Assembly (NCBI GenBank): GCA_965222315.1
Contig: OZ244951.1
Location: forward strand, 2,294,001-2,358,000
Direction: 5' to 3'
Source of the DNA: JACKII01 sp965222315
GTDB taxonomy: Bacteria; Pseudomonadota; Alphaproteobacteria; Bin95
Length of the DNA stretch: 64,000 nt
The notes below the pieces were generated by a model, which was not told the origin of the DNA, ran no database searches, and worked only from the letters and a program-made list of their open reading frames with translations. Shown piece by piece: positions 52,840 through 63,113 of the stretch. Made by a program: the position numbers and the translations under genes. Numbering within the stretch: the stretch's first letter is position 1; each line of letters begins with the position of its first letter.

Positions 52840-53802
52840 ATGGCGGTCTATACGCCGGTCGAACAAGACGACCTCTTGTCCTTTCTCGGTCACTATGACC
52901 TTGGGGACGTGATTGCATTCAAAGGCATTGCAGAGGGGGTCGAAAATTCGAACTTCTTTCTGGAGACCGTACAGGGGCGTTATATCCTTACCCTGTACGA
53001 GAAACGCGTGAACTCGACCGATCTGCCGTTCTTCATCGGCTTGATGGAGCACCTGGCGGAAGCCGGCATTCCCTGCCCTACGCCCATCCATGCCCGCGAC
53101 GGCTCCAGTCTGCGGGAGCTGAACGGGCGACCGGCGGCCATTATTACCTTCCTCACCGGCCTTTCGCCGCAACGGCCTAAGGTTTTCCACTGTGCCGAAC
53201 TGGGCGCCGCCCTCGCGCGTTTCCATCTCGCCAGCGCCGACTTCAAGCTGGAGCGCTACAATGCTCTTTCCGTCGATGGCTGGGGGTCTCTGCTGGATGC
53301 GACGGTCGATCAGGCCGACGAAGTGCGTGACGGTCTCGCCGCGGACCTCAACGCTGAATTCAGCTTTCTGATGGAGCACTGGCCGAAAAACCTGCCGTGG
53401 GGCGTTATTCACGCCGACCTTTTCCCCGATAATGTCTTCTTTGTCGGGTCGAAGCTGTCGGGGCTGATCGACTTCTACTTCGCCTGCAATGACGCTCTCG
53501 CCTACGACCTGATTATCTGCATGAACGCATGGTGCTTCGAACGCGACAACAGCCTGAACATCACCAAGGCGCGCGCCCTGCTCGCGGCCTACGAAAGCGT
53601 CCGTCCATTGACGCGCGCGGAGCGCGAAGCCCTGCCGATTCTAGCCCGCGGCTGCTGCCTGCGTTTCTTGCTCACCCGGCTGTTCGACTGGTTGAACCAT
53701 CCGCCGGGCGCGATGGTGACGCCAAAGGACCCGCTCGAATACTGGCAGCGATTGCGCTTCCATCAGGGCATCACCGACATTGGCGGCTACGGTCTTGAGT
53801 GA
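52840..53802 (+). CDS. thrB: Homoserine kinase (ThrB, choline-kinase-like fold)
   Basis: A 320-residue aminoglycoside-phosphotransferase-fold kinase of the alphaproteobacterial ThrB type. MAVYTPVEQDDLLSFLGHYDLG is the usual start. GIAEGVENSNFFL holds the nucleotide-binding region and GVIHADLFPDNVFF the catalytic Asp, with LSGLIDFYFACND binding Mg. It phosphorylates homoserine for threonine synthesis. A GTG three codons upstream is a possible alternative start. rnhA overlaps its 3' end. Confidence 0.93.
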   Translation: MAVYTPVEQDDLLSFLGHYDLGDVIAFKGIAEGVENSNFFLETVQGRYILTLYEKRVNSTDLPFFIGLMEHLAEAGIPCPTPIHARDGSSLRELNGRPAAIITFLTGLSPQRPKVFHCAELGAALARFHLASADFKLERYNALSVDGWGSLLDATVDQADEVRDGLAADLNAEFSFLMEHWPKNLPWGVIHADLFPDNVFFVGSKLSGLIDFYFACNDALAYDLIICMNAWCFERDNSLNITKARALLAAYESVRPLTRAEREALPILARGCCLRFLLTRLFDWLNHPPGAMVTPKDPLEYWQRLRFHQGITDIGGYGLE

Positions 53803-54244
53803 AGGCGCGCCCGAAAAAGTGGTCGAAGTTTTTACCGATGGCTCCTGCCTGGGCAATCCGGGGCCAGGCGGCTGGGGCGTCCTGATGCGCTACCGCGGGG
53901 TCGAGAAAGAGCTAAGTGGCGCCGAGACCGAAACCACCAACAACCGCATGGAGCTGATGGGCGCTATTGCGGCGCTGGAAGCGCTTACCCGGCCGAGCAC
54001 GGTCCGCCTCTCCACTGACAGCGCCTACGTCAAAAACGGCATCACCCAATGGCTGCCGCGCTGGAAGGCCAATGGCTGGAAAACTGCAGCCAAAAAGCCC
54101 GTCAAAAACCAGGACTTGTGGGAGCGGCTCGACACTGCATTGGGCACCCATCGCATCGACTGGAAATGGGTGAAAGGGCACGCAGGGGACCCGGATAATG
54201 AGCGGGTCGACCAGCTCGCCCGCAAGGCCGCCGAGAACGCCTGA
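53780..54244 (+). CDS. rnhA: Ribonuclease HI
   Basis: A 154-residue RNase HI with all catalytic residues: Asp20 (FTDGSCLGNPGPGGWG), Glu58 (NNRMELMGA), Asp80 (STDSAYV), His134 (VKGHAG) and Asp144 (NERVDQLA). It removes RNA from RNA-DNA hybrids. No ATG is available; TTG at 53780 or TTG at 53795 (overlapping the thrB stop) are the candidate starts. Either way it overlaps thrB and is probably coupled to it. Confidence 0.93.
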   Translation: MAATVLSEGAPEKVVEVFTDGSCLGNPGPGGWGVLMRYRGVEKELSGAETETTNNRMELMGAIAALEALTRPSTVRLSTDSAYVKNGITQWLPRWKANGWKTAAKKPVKNQDLWERLDTALGTHRIDWKWVKGHAGDPDNERVDQLARKAAENA

Positions 54245-54273
54245 TCATTCCTCGTCAAACCGCGCGGTCTGCC

Positions 54274-54301
54274 TTGGCTTCGACGCCATTCCTGCTATGA
54301 T
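54274..54301 (+). promoter_or_regulatory. Putative sigma-70-type promoter of dnaN
   Basis: TTGGCT and TATGAT are separated by 16 bases in the 141-bp gap between rnhA and dnaN. Transcription would begin about 78 bases before the dnaN start. The gap shows no clear DnaA box (TTATCCACA). Confidence 0.4.
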
Positions 54302-54385
54302 AGTCGACCGTTTTCCGTGTGCCGGTCCCACCAGTTTCTGTGGTAGGTCCGAACGGAAACACAACATATTGGTATCGGTTCTGCG

Positions 54386-55504
54386 ATGAAAGTCACGATC
54401 GAAAGAGCGGCTCTTTTGAAGGGCCTGTCGCATGCACAAAGCGTCGTCGAGCGGCGCAACACCATACCGATATTGGCCAATATCCGCCTGTCTGCTGATG
54501 GTGACAGTCTCTCCCTGACGGCAACCGATATGGACCTTTCCATCGTGGAGGAGGTCGAGGCCTCGGTGAGCAGCGGCGGCGGCGCAACGGCCCCCGCTCA
54601 CATGCTTTACGACATTGCGCGCAAGCTGCCCGAAGGGGCGCAAGTGGAATTGGATTCGACGGCCAAAGAGGGCCAGCTGATTCTCCGTGCCGGACGCTCG
54701 ACCTTTTCCCTCGCCTCCCTTCCGGTTGATGAGTTCCCGGTACTGACCGAAGGCGACCTCAGCCATCACTTCAGCGTAGCGGCCCGCGACCTGCGCAGCC
54801 TGATCGACCGGACCCGCTTTGCCATCTCCACCGAAGAAACCCGTTACTACCTGAACGGAATCTACGTGCATCCCGCCGAGAGCGACGGCACACCGGTGCT
54901 GCGCGCCGTTGCAACTGACGGCCACCGCCTCGCGCGGGTTGAAATACCGCTGCCTGACGGCGCGGCGGCTATGCCGGGCGTAATCGTCCCGCGCAAGACC
55001 GTCGGCGAGGTCCGCAAACTGCTGGATGAGGCGACCGACGACGTACAGGTCTCGGTCAGCGACACGAAGATCCGGTTCTCCATCGGCTCGGTCGAGCTGA
55101 CCTCGAAACTTATCGACGGCACCTTCCCCGACTACCAACGGGTGATTCCGGAGGGGAATGAGAAAACCTTGATCGTCGACAGCAAAACCTTCCAGGCCGC
55201 GGTGGACCGCGTCGCCACCATCTCCACGGAGAAGTCGCGGGCGGTAAAGCTGGCTATCGATGGCGGCAATGTCGTGCTGTCGGCCTCCAACGCCGATTCC
55301 GGTTCGGCCAATGAGGAGGTGGAGGTGGAGTACGGCGCGGACCCGATGGAAATAGGCTTCAACGCGCGCTACCTCCTCGACATTACCCAACAGATCGAGG
55401 GTGAGTCGGCTGAGTTCTCGCTTGCTGACCCGGCGGCCCCCACGATTATTCGTGACCATTCCGACCACAGCGCGCTTTATGTGCTGATGCCGATGCGGGT
55501 CTAA
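54386..55504 (+). CDS. dnaN: DNA polymerase III beta subunit (sliding clamp)
   Basis: A 372-residue beta clamp with three repeats of the clamp fold. Typical segments are LSHAQSVVERRNTIPILANI, STEETRYYLNGIYVH, TDGHRLARVEIPLP, and the C-terminal DHSDHSALYVLMPMRV, with the conserved P-M-R end. It tethers polymerases to DNA. recF follows after 11 bases. dnaA is not immediately upstream, unlike the classic origin order. Confidence 0.97.
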   Translation: MKVTIERAALLKGLSHAQSVVERRNTIPILANIRLSADGDSLSLTATDMDLSIVEEVEASVSSGGGATAPAHMLYDIARKLPEGAQVELDSTAKEGQLILRAGRSTFSLASLPVDEFPVLTEGDLSHHFSVAARDLRSLIDRTRFAISTEETRYYLNGIYVHPAESDGTPVLRAVATDGHRLARVEIPLPDGAAAMPGVIVPRKTVGEVRKLLDEATDDVQVSVSDTKIRFSIGSVELTSKLIDGTFPDYQRVIPEGNEKTLIVDSKTFQAAVDRVATISTEKSRAVKLAIDGGNVVLSASNADSGSANEEVEVEYGADPMEIGFNARYLLDITQQIEGESAEFSLADPAAPTIIRDHSDHSALYVLMPMRV

Positions 55505-55515
55505 GGCCGCATGCA

Positions 55516-56690
55516 ATGATGAACAATGGCGCGGCGTTGGCGCAAGTGGCGGCCCAGCCGGAAAGGCTGGCGGTGCGGCGCCTGTCGCTGACAGGATTCC
55601 GGAACTATGCGAGCCTGCGTCTTGCCTTCGATGGACGGCCTGTTGTGCTGACCGGCCCGAATGGCGCCGGCAAGACCAACCTGCTCGAAGCAGTCTCGTT
55701 GCTGTCTCCCGGACGCGGCTTGCGCAACGCCCGGCTGGAAGAGTTCGCGCCTCACGATGCCGTCACGGCCAACTGGGCGGTGGCAGCGCAGATCGACACG
55801 CCGGACGGGCTGGTCGATCTGGGGACGGGTATTGGCGAGGGCGACATGCGCCGTCAGGTCCGCATCGATGGCCGGCCGGCCCGCGGGCAATCCGCATTGG
55901 CTCCTTATTGCGCGGCCGTTTGGCTGACACCGCAGATGGACCGCCTCTTCCTGGATGGCACAGAGGAACGCCGCCGCTTTCTCGACCGGCTGGTGTTCGG
56001 CACGGACCCCGCCCATGCCGGCAGGGTCACCGGCTACCAAAATACCCGCCGCCAGCGCCAGCGTCTTCTGGCTGAAGGCGGCGATCCGGCATGGCTCGAT
56101 GCCCTGGAGCGGACACTTGCCCAACGGGCGGTGGCTATTGGGGCCGCGAGGCTAGATCTTACCCGCCGGTTGGACGGGGCCGCGGCTGCGCACAATGACG
56201 GTCCCTTCCCCGTGCCCAGGGTTGCGGTGACGGGCGATGTCGAGGAATGGCTGGCTGGCAGCCCGGCGCTGGCCGTGGAGGACCGGCTTGCAGACGAGTG
56301 GAAACGCAACCGCCAGGCGGATGCCACCAGCGGACAGACCTCGCTCGGCGTGCATCGAAGCGACATGGCTGTCTGGTATGCTGGCCGCGGCGTTCCCGCG
56401 GCCCAATGCTCCACCGGCGAGCAAAAAGCCCTGCTGATCGGCCTGACTTTGGCCTCAGCCCGCCTGACTGCCGCAGAACGGGGCGCACAACCCCTGATGC
56501 TGCTGGACGAGGTGGTGGCGCATCTGGACCAGAACCGCCGGGCCGCCCTGTTCGACTTGCTGCTGGCCAGCGGTGCGCAGGTCTGGCTGACCGGCACCGA
56601 TCCCGAACTATTCACCCCACTGGGCGATGCGGCCCAGCATTTCAGCGTGGCCGGTGGCCACCTTACCCCTAGTCATGGAAGCGCGGACGC

Positions 56691-56694
<4 letters not shown>
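55516..56694 (+). CDS. recF: DNA replication and repair protein RecF
   Basis: A 392-residue SMC-like ATPase. RLSLTGFRNYASL is the usual beginning. Walker A GPNGAGKTN is at residues 47-55, the ABC signature is STGEQKALLIGLTLA and Walker B is LMLLDEVVAHLD. It helps load RecA at gaps. The start has two consecutive ATGs. Its stop overlaps the gyrB start by four bases (ATGA). Confidence 0.95.
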
Positions 56695-59132
<2,438 letters not shown>

Positions 59133-59136
59133 CAAA

Positions 59137-59628
59137 ATGGTGGCAAACTTCCACATCACCCAGGGCTATGCCCCGGGCGCCATCGGCCGGGTGGTGGAGA
59201 TGCACGGCCGCTACTACGCCAAGGAATGGGGGTTCGGTCCGCAGTTCGAGGCGGAGGTCGCGGCAGAACTGGCCGAATTTATGGGGCGGTATGATCCCGC
59301 CAAAGACGGCTTTTGGCTTGCCTGGCAGGATGACCGGATTATGGCGTCTTTGACCTTAGACCATGCCGGGGACGATGGTGCGGCGCGTGTCCGCTGGTTT
59401 GTGGCGGAACCAGAGATGCAAGGCAGCGGCGTCGGCGGTGCGCTGTTCGGCGAACTGTTGAGTTTCGCCAGGAAGACGGCGCAGTTCGACATTTATCTCT
59501 GGACCTTTGACGGCCTGACCGCAGCGCGGCGGATCTACGACCGGGCTGGATTCGTTCTGACCGAAGAATGCGACGAAGACGATTGGGGTCCCGTGATCAA
59601 GGCGCAGCGGATGGAGTTGCGGGTTTAG
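59137..59628 (+). CDS. GNAT family N-acetyltransferase
   Basis: A 163-residue acetyltransferase. Acetyl-CoA-binding motif A reads VRWFVAEPEMQGSGVGGALFGELL (about residues 87-110), with the Q-x-x-G-V-G-G core intact. LWTFDGLTAARRIYDRAGF follows as motif B. The ATG is 4 bases after the gyrB stop, so it may be expressed as readthrough. Its TAG shares bases with the stop of the convergent aldolase gene. Substrate unknown. Confidence 0.85.
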   Translation: MVANFHITQGYAPGAIGRVVEMHGRYYAKEWGFGPQFEAEVAAELAEFMGRYDPAKDGFWLAWQDDRIMASLTLDHAGDDGAARVRWFVAEPEMQGSGVGGALFGELLSFARKTAQFDIYLWTFDGLTAARRIYDRAGFVLTEECDEDDWGPVIKAQRMELRV

Positions 59629-60275
59629 CTTGCCGCAGAACCGTAAGTCTTAAACTTCTCCAGCACCTCTGCCATCTGCGCTTTGGAGAGAATGGCTGGC
59701 CGTGTCACCTGCAGCGCCCGCCAGTACATGTCCGCCAAGGTCTCTACCTCGACCGCAACGCCCAGTGCTTTTTCGAGGGAGACGTCGCCGGCGATCATAC
59801 CGTGATTGCCGAGGAGACAGGCTTTCCGCCCCTCCATGGCTTTCAGCGCCAGATCCGAGAGATCCTGCGTACCGAACAGGGCATAGGGTGCGCAGCGGAT
59901 CGAATCACCACCGGCAACGGCCACCATGTAGTGAAACGCCGGGATGTCCTGGTGCAGGCAGGCGAGCGTCGTCACTGCCTTGCCATGGGTATGAACCACG
60001 GCATTGAGATCGGAACGCGACGCCAGGATGTCCCGATGAAACCGCCATTCGCTCGATGGTTTGAGCCCAGCTTTGGCCTCGACCTTGGCATCACGCAAGC
60101 GCATCCAGACCACGTCTGATCCGGTCATCTGCTCATAGGGCATGCCGGAAGGTGTGATCAGCATACCGTTTTTGAAGCGGGCGCTGACATTGCCGGAGGT
60201 GCCCTGGTTGATGCCCAGCGCATTCATGCGGCGGACGGTGTCGACCACGGCCTGGCGAAGCTCGCCTTCGGTCAT
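59625..60275 (-). CDS. Class II aldolase/adducin family protein, probable Ald2-type
   Basis: A 216-residue zinc aldolase of the fuculose-phosphate aldolase type. Zn ligands His95 and His97 (VVHTHGKA) and His158 (LGNHGM) are present, and Glu76 (PSSEWRFH) matches the catalytic Glu73 of FucA. GINQGTSGNVSAR binds phosphate. Its ATG overlaps the mtnA stop (ATGA). In Rhodospirillum rubrum and E. coli strains such an aldolase after mtnP/mtnA-type steps splits methylthioribulose-1-phosphate into DHAP and methylthioacetaldehyde. MtnB dehydratase, a relative, is the alternative. Confidence 0.8.
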   Translation of the reverse strand: MTEGELRQAVVDTVRRMNALGINQGTSGNVSARFKNGMLITPSGMPYEQMTGSDVVWMRLRDAKVEAKAGLKPSSEWRFHRDILASRSDLNAVVHTHGKAVTTLACLHQDIPAFHYMVAVAGGDSIRCAPYALFGTQDLSDLALKAMEGRKACLLGNHGMIAGDVSLEKALGVAVEVETLADMYWRALQVTRPAILSKAQMAEVLEKFKTYGSAAS

Positions 60276-61363
60276 TTTGCTGCCTTTTCTGGGAATAATC
60301 CCGCAAGCCCTTGCGCTGTCGCCGGGCAAATTCCGCGCTCTGTAATCAGCGCCGTCACCAGATGCGCCGGTGTCACGTCAAAAGCCGGATTGCCGGCGGA
60401 GGTTGTTTCCGGCGTGATCCGAACATTGGTCAACACGCCTTCCGGAGTCTTCCCCCACATGGTGGTGACTTCGGTCTCTGGCCGTTCCTCGATGGGAATG
60501 GCGAAGCCGTCTTGCAAAGTCCAATCGATGGTCGGGCTCGGCAGAGCCACATAAAACGGCACGTTGTTGTCCTTTGCCGCCAGCGCTTTCAGGTAAGTGC
60601 CGATCTTGTTGCACACGTCGCCATTCGCAACGGTACGGTCGGTGCCGACAATGCACAGATCGACCATGTCACGCTGCATGTAGTGACCGCCGGCATTGTC
60701 CACAATCAGAGAATGCGGCACGCCATGCTTGCCCAGTTCCCAGCAGGTCAGGGAAGCACCCTGGTTGCGCGGGCGGGTTTCATCCACCCAGACGTGGACC
60801 GGGATGCCGGCATCGTGGGCTTTGTAAATCGGTGCCAACGCCGTGCCCCAGTCTACCGTCGCCACCCAGCCCGCATTGCAATGGGTGAGGATGTTAACGG
60901 TCTCACCAGGCTTGGATGTTGCGATGTCCGTGATGAGGGAAAGGCCCTGCTCACCAATGGCTTCGCAGATCGCGACATCCTCGTCGCAGATTTCGGCGGC
61001 GCGTTTCCAGGCAGCCTCCATACGGTCGCCCGGCGCGAGCGCCATCAACCGTTGCCGCACATCATCCAGCGCCCAGCGCAAATTGACGGCGGTCGGTCGG
61101 GTGGCGAACAGCGTTTCGTAGGCAGCAGCAAGATTGGCATCCGACGGGTCTTCACGCATTGCCAGGGCCATACCGTAAGCGCCGGTCGCACCGATCAGCG
61201 GGGCACCACGGACCAGCATTGCCTTGATAGCGTGGGCAGCGTCCTCCATCCGGGTGAGGTTCCGGGTTTTAAAGGCATGCGGCAGGCGAGTCTGGTCAAT
61301 AATGCCGACAGAGCCATCAGCATTCGGCCAGATCGTGCGGTAGGGCTTCCCGTCAACCAACAT
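60272..61363 (-). CDS. mtnA: S-methyl-5-thioribose-1-phosphate isomerase
   Basis: A 363-residue eIF2B-like isomerase. RGAPLIGATGAYGMALA binds substrate. The catalytic Cys162 (LTHCNAGW) and Asp242 (IVGTDRTVANGD) are present, as is DETRPRNQGASLT. It converts methylthioribose-1-phosphate to the ribulose isomer in methionine/MTA salvage. The mtnP stop ends 3 bases before its ATG, and the aldolase overlaps its end, so the three genes form one tight operon. Confidence 0.95.
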   Translation of the reverse strand: MLVDGKPYRTIWPNADGSVGIIDQTRLPHAFKTRNLTRMEDAAHAIKAMLVRGAPLIGATGAYGMALAMREDPSDANLAAAYETLFATRPTAVNLRWALDDVRQRLMALAPGDRMEAAWKRAAEICDEDVAICEAIGEQGLSLITDIATSKPGETVNILTHCNAGWVATVDWGTALAPIYKAHDAGIPVHVWVDETRPRNQGASLTCWELGKHGVPHSLIVDNAGGHYMQRDMVDLCIVGTDRTVANGDVCNKIGTYLKALAAKDNNVPFYVALPSPTIDWTLQDGFAIPIEERPETEVTTMWGKTPEGVLTNVRITPETTSAGNPAFDVTPAHLVTALITERGICPATAQGLAGLFPEKAAK

Positions 61364-61366
61364 TGC

Positions 61367-62257
61367 TCAGCCTCCAAGTACCCGCCCGGCGACGGCATCC
61401 AGGCGGGCGACGGCTTCCGGGTCGCGGGCCTGCGGCGGGGTAATAAGCGCCATGTCCAGCGCGGTGTGGCAACCCGCGTGGCAGGCTTCGGTGCGGCCCG
61501 CCAAATGGGGCACGGCAGCCTGCACCAGGGCCTTGGCTTTCTCCGCATTGTCGCCAAGCACTTTGATCACGGCCTCAACCGAGACATCGTCGTGATCTTC
61601 GTGCCAGCAATCATAGTCCGTCACCATGGCGACAGTTGCGTAGCAAATCTCCGCCTCGCGGGCCAGTTTCGCTTCCGGCATGTTGGTCATTCCGATGACC
61701 GAACAACCCCAAGACCGGTAAAGCTCCGATTCGGCGCGAGTACTGAATTGCGGACCCTCCATGGTCAGATAGGTGCCGCCGCGCTGCACGGCAATCCCAG
61801 CGTCGCCCGCGCCGCGCTCCAGCGCATCCATCAGGCGGGCGCAAGTCGGGTCGGCCATCGAAACATGGGCGACGCAGCCTTGACCAAAGAAACTTTTCTC
61901 CCGGGCAAAGGTACGGTCGATGAACTGGTCGACCAGCACGAACGAGCCCGGCGGCAAGTCTTCCCGGAGAGAACCGACCGCCGAAAGCGACAGGATTTCC
62001 GTCACACCGCACCGCTTCAACACGTCAATATTGGCCCGGAAGTTCAAGCCGGAGGGCGGGATGCGGTGGCCCCGGCCATGGCGAGGCAGAAATACCAGCT
62101 TCTGGCCATTCAATTCGCCATGCAATACCTCATCGGATGCAACGCCGAAGGGTGAGTGCACCCGCTGCCAGCGCACATTATCGAGGCCGGCGATCTCATA
62201 GATGCCGCTTCCGCCGATCACCCCGATAACAGGCGGCGTTCCGGGAGTTCCCGTCAT
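61367..62257 (-). CDS. mtnP: S-methyl-5'-thioadenosine phosphorylase
   Basis: A 296-residue PNP/MTA-phosphorylase. GVIGGSGIYEI binds phosphate, FLPRHGRGHRIPPSGLNFRANI and TYLTMEGPQFSTRAESELYRSWG form the active site, and IGMTNMPEAKLAREAEICYA the MTA-binding part. It splits MTA to adenine and methylthioribose-1-phosphate. The start was set at an ATG 8 bases after GGAGGAA; an ATG within that site would add five residues. First gene of the salvage operon. Confidence 0.95.
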   Translation of the reverse strand: MTGTPGTPPVIGVIGGSGIYEIAGLDNVRWQRVHSPFGVASDEVLHGELNGQKLVFLPRHGRGHRIPPSGLNFRANIDVLKRCGVTEILSLSAVGSLREDLPPGSFVLVDQFIDRTFAREKSFFGQGCVAHVSMADPTCARLMDALERGAGDAGIAVQRGGTYLTMEGPQFSTRAESELYRSWGCSVIGMTNMPEAKLAREAEICYATVAMVTDYDCWHEDHDDVSVEAVIKVLGDNAEKAKALVQAAVPHLAGRTEACHAGCHTALDMALITPPQARDPEAVARLDAVAGRVLGG

Positions 62258-62290
62258 ACCAACTTCCTCCATTCATTCTGTCACAAACAG

Positions 62291-62317
62291 AAAAGGGGCC
62301 GCACTAGCAGCGGCCCC
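62291..62317 (-). terminator. Rho-independent terminator of the cytochrome bc1 operon
   Basis: On the minus strand GGGGCCGC, a 7-base loop and GCGGCCCC form an 8-bp GC stem followed by TTTT. It lies 29 bases past the petC stop and 34 bases before the mtnP start, so it separates the two leftward operons. Confidence 0.85.
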
Positions 62318-62345
62318 TCCCCTAATGACGTGCAGTCGTCTGCGA

Positions 62346-63113
62346 TCAGTGATCGACGTCCGACCAGACTTTCTTCTTCACGAAATACAGCATAACGCTG
62401 AGGATCAGGAGGAACGCAACAACCTTGATACCGGTCCGCTTCCGCTCTTCCATGTGCGGCTCAGCCGCGAATGCCAAGAACGTCACCACATCACGGGACA
62501 TTTGTTCGACCGTTGCCGGGGTTCCATCTGAGAACTCCACTAGGTCTTCATACAACGGTTGGGCCATCGCGATCTGGTTACCGGCGAAGGCAGTGTTGTA
62601 GTGCATGCCTTCGTTGATGGTTACGTCAGCCGGCGCTTCTTCGTAGCCAGTCAGGAGGGCGTAGAGGTAATTTGGTCCGTTGGCCCGGGCCTTCGCCATC
62701 AGTGAGAGATCGGGCGGGTAGGCGCCGCCATTGCTGGCGCGCGCTTCCTGCTCGTTGGCATATGGTGCAGGGAACCGGTCGGATGGCAGCCGTGGTACAC
62801 TTTCCTCCTGGCCGTCTTCATCGATGACGGTCTTTTCAGCCGTCGCGGCAAGCGCCTTGATAGTATCTTCCGGCAAACCGATCCCTTCCAGGTAGCGGTA
62901 TGCCATCAGGTTCATCGTATGGCAGCCGGAACAAACATCCCGGTAGACCTGATAGCCGCGCTGGGCGCTGGCTTGGTCGAACGTCCCGAAGATACCGTCA
63001 AACGACCAGTCCTGGCTCTCGACATCCACGCCGCCGGCGGCATGTACACCGGGAGCCGCGATAGACAGCACCGCTGCCGCGAGAGCGGTTTGAGCAAAGC
63101 GAAGCATTCGCAT
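62346..63113 (-). CDS. petC: Cytochrome c1 of the bc1 complex
   Basis: A 255-residue protein with a signal peptide (about residues 1-25, ending VHAA). The haem c motif is Cys61-Ser-Gly-Cys64-His65. FPAPYANEQEARASNGGAYPPDLSL is a cytochrome c1 hallmark, and a Met in the QIAMAQPL region is the likely sixth ligand. A C-terminal membrane anchor (GIKVVAFLLILSVMLYFVKKKVW) follows. It passes electrons from the Rieske protein to soluble cytochrome c. ATG overlaps the petB stop. Confidence 0.95.
   Translation of the reverse strand: MRMLRFAQTALAAAVLSIAAPGVHAAGGVDVESQDWSFDGIFGTFDQASAQRGYQVYRDVCSGCHTMNLMAYRYLEGIGLPEDTIKALAATAEKTVIDEDGQEESVPRLPSDRFPAPYANEQEARASNGGAYPPDLSLMAKARANGPNYLYALLTGYEEAPADVTINEGMHYNTAFAGNQIAMAQPLYEDLVEFSDGTPATVEQMSRDVVTFLAFAAEPHMEERKRTGIKVVAFLLILSVMLYFVKKKVWSDVDH

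Noticed and set aside
54302..54372. Imperfect stem-loop in the dnaN leader and a TGTGG motif resembling part of a DnaA box
   Set aside because: Pairing is interrupted and no 9-mer close to TTATCCACA is present.
60311..62155. 614-codon plus-strand frame opposite mtnA and mtnP
   Set aside because: Both minus-strand genes have all catalytic residues; the plus frame reads as Arg/His-rich noise.
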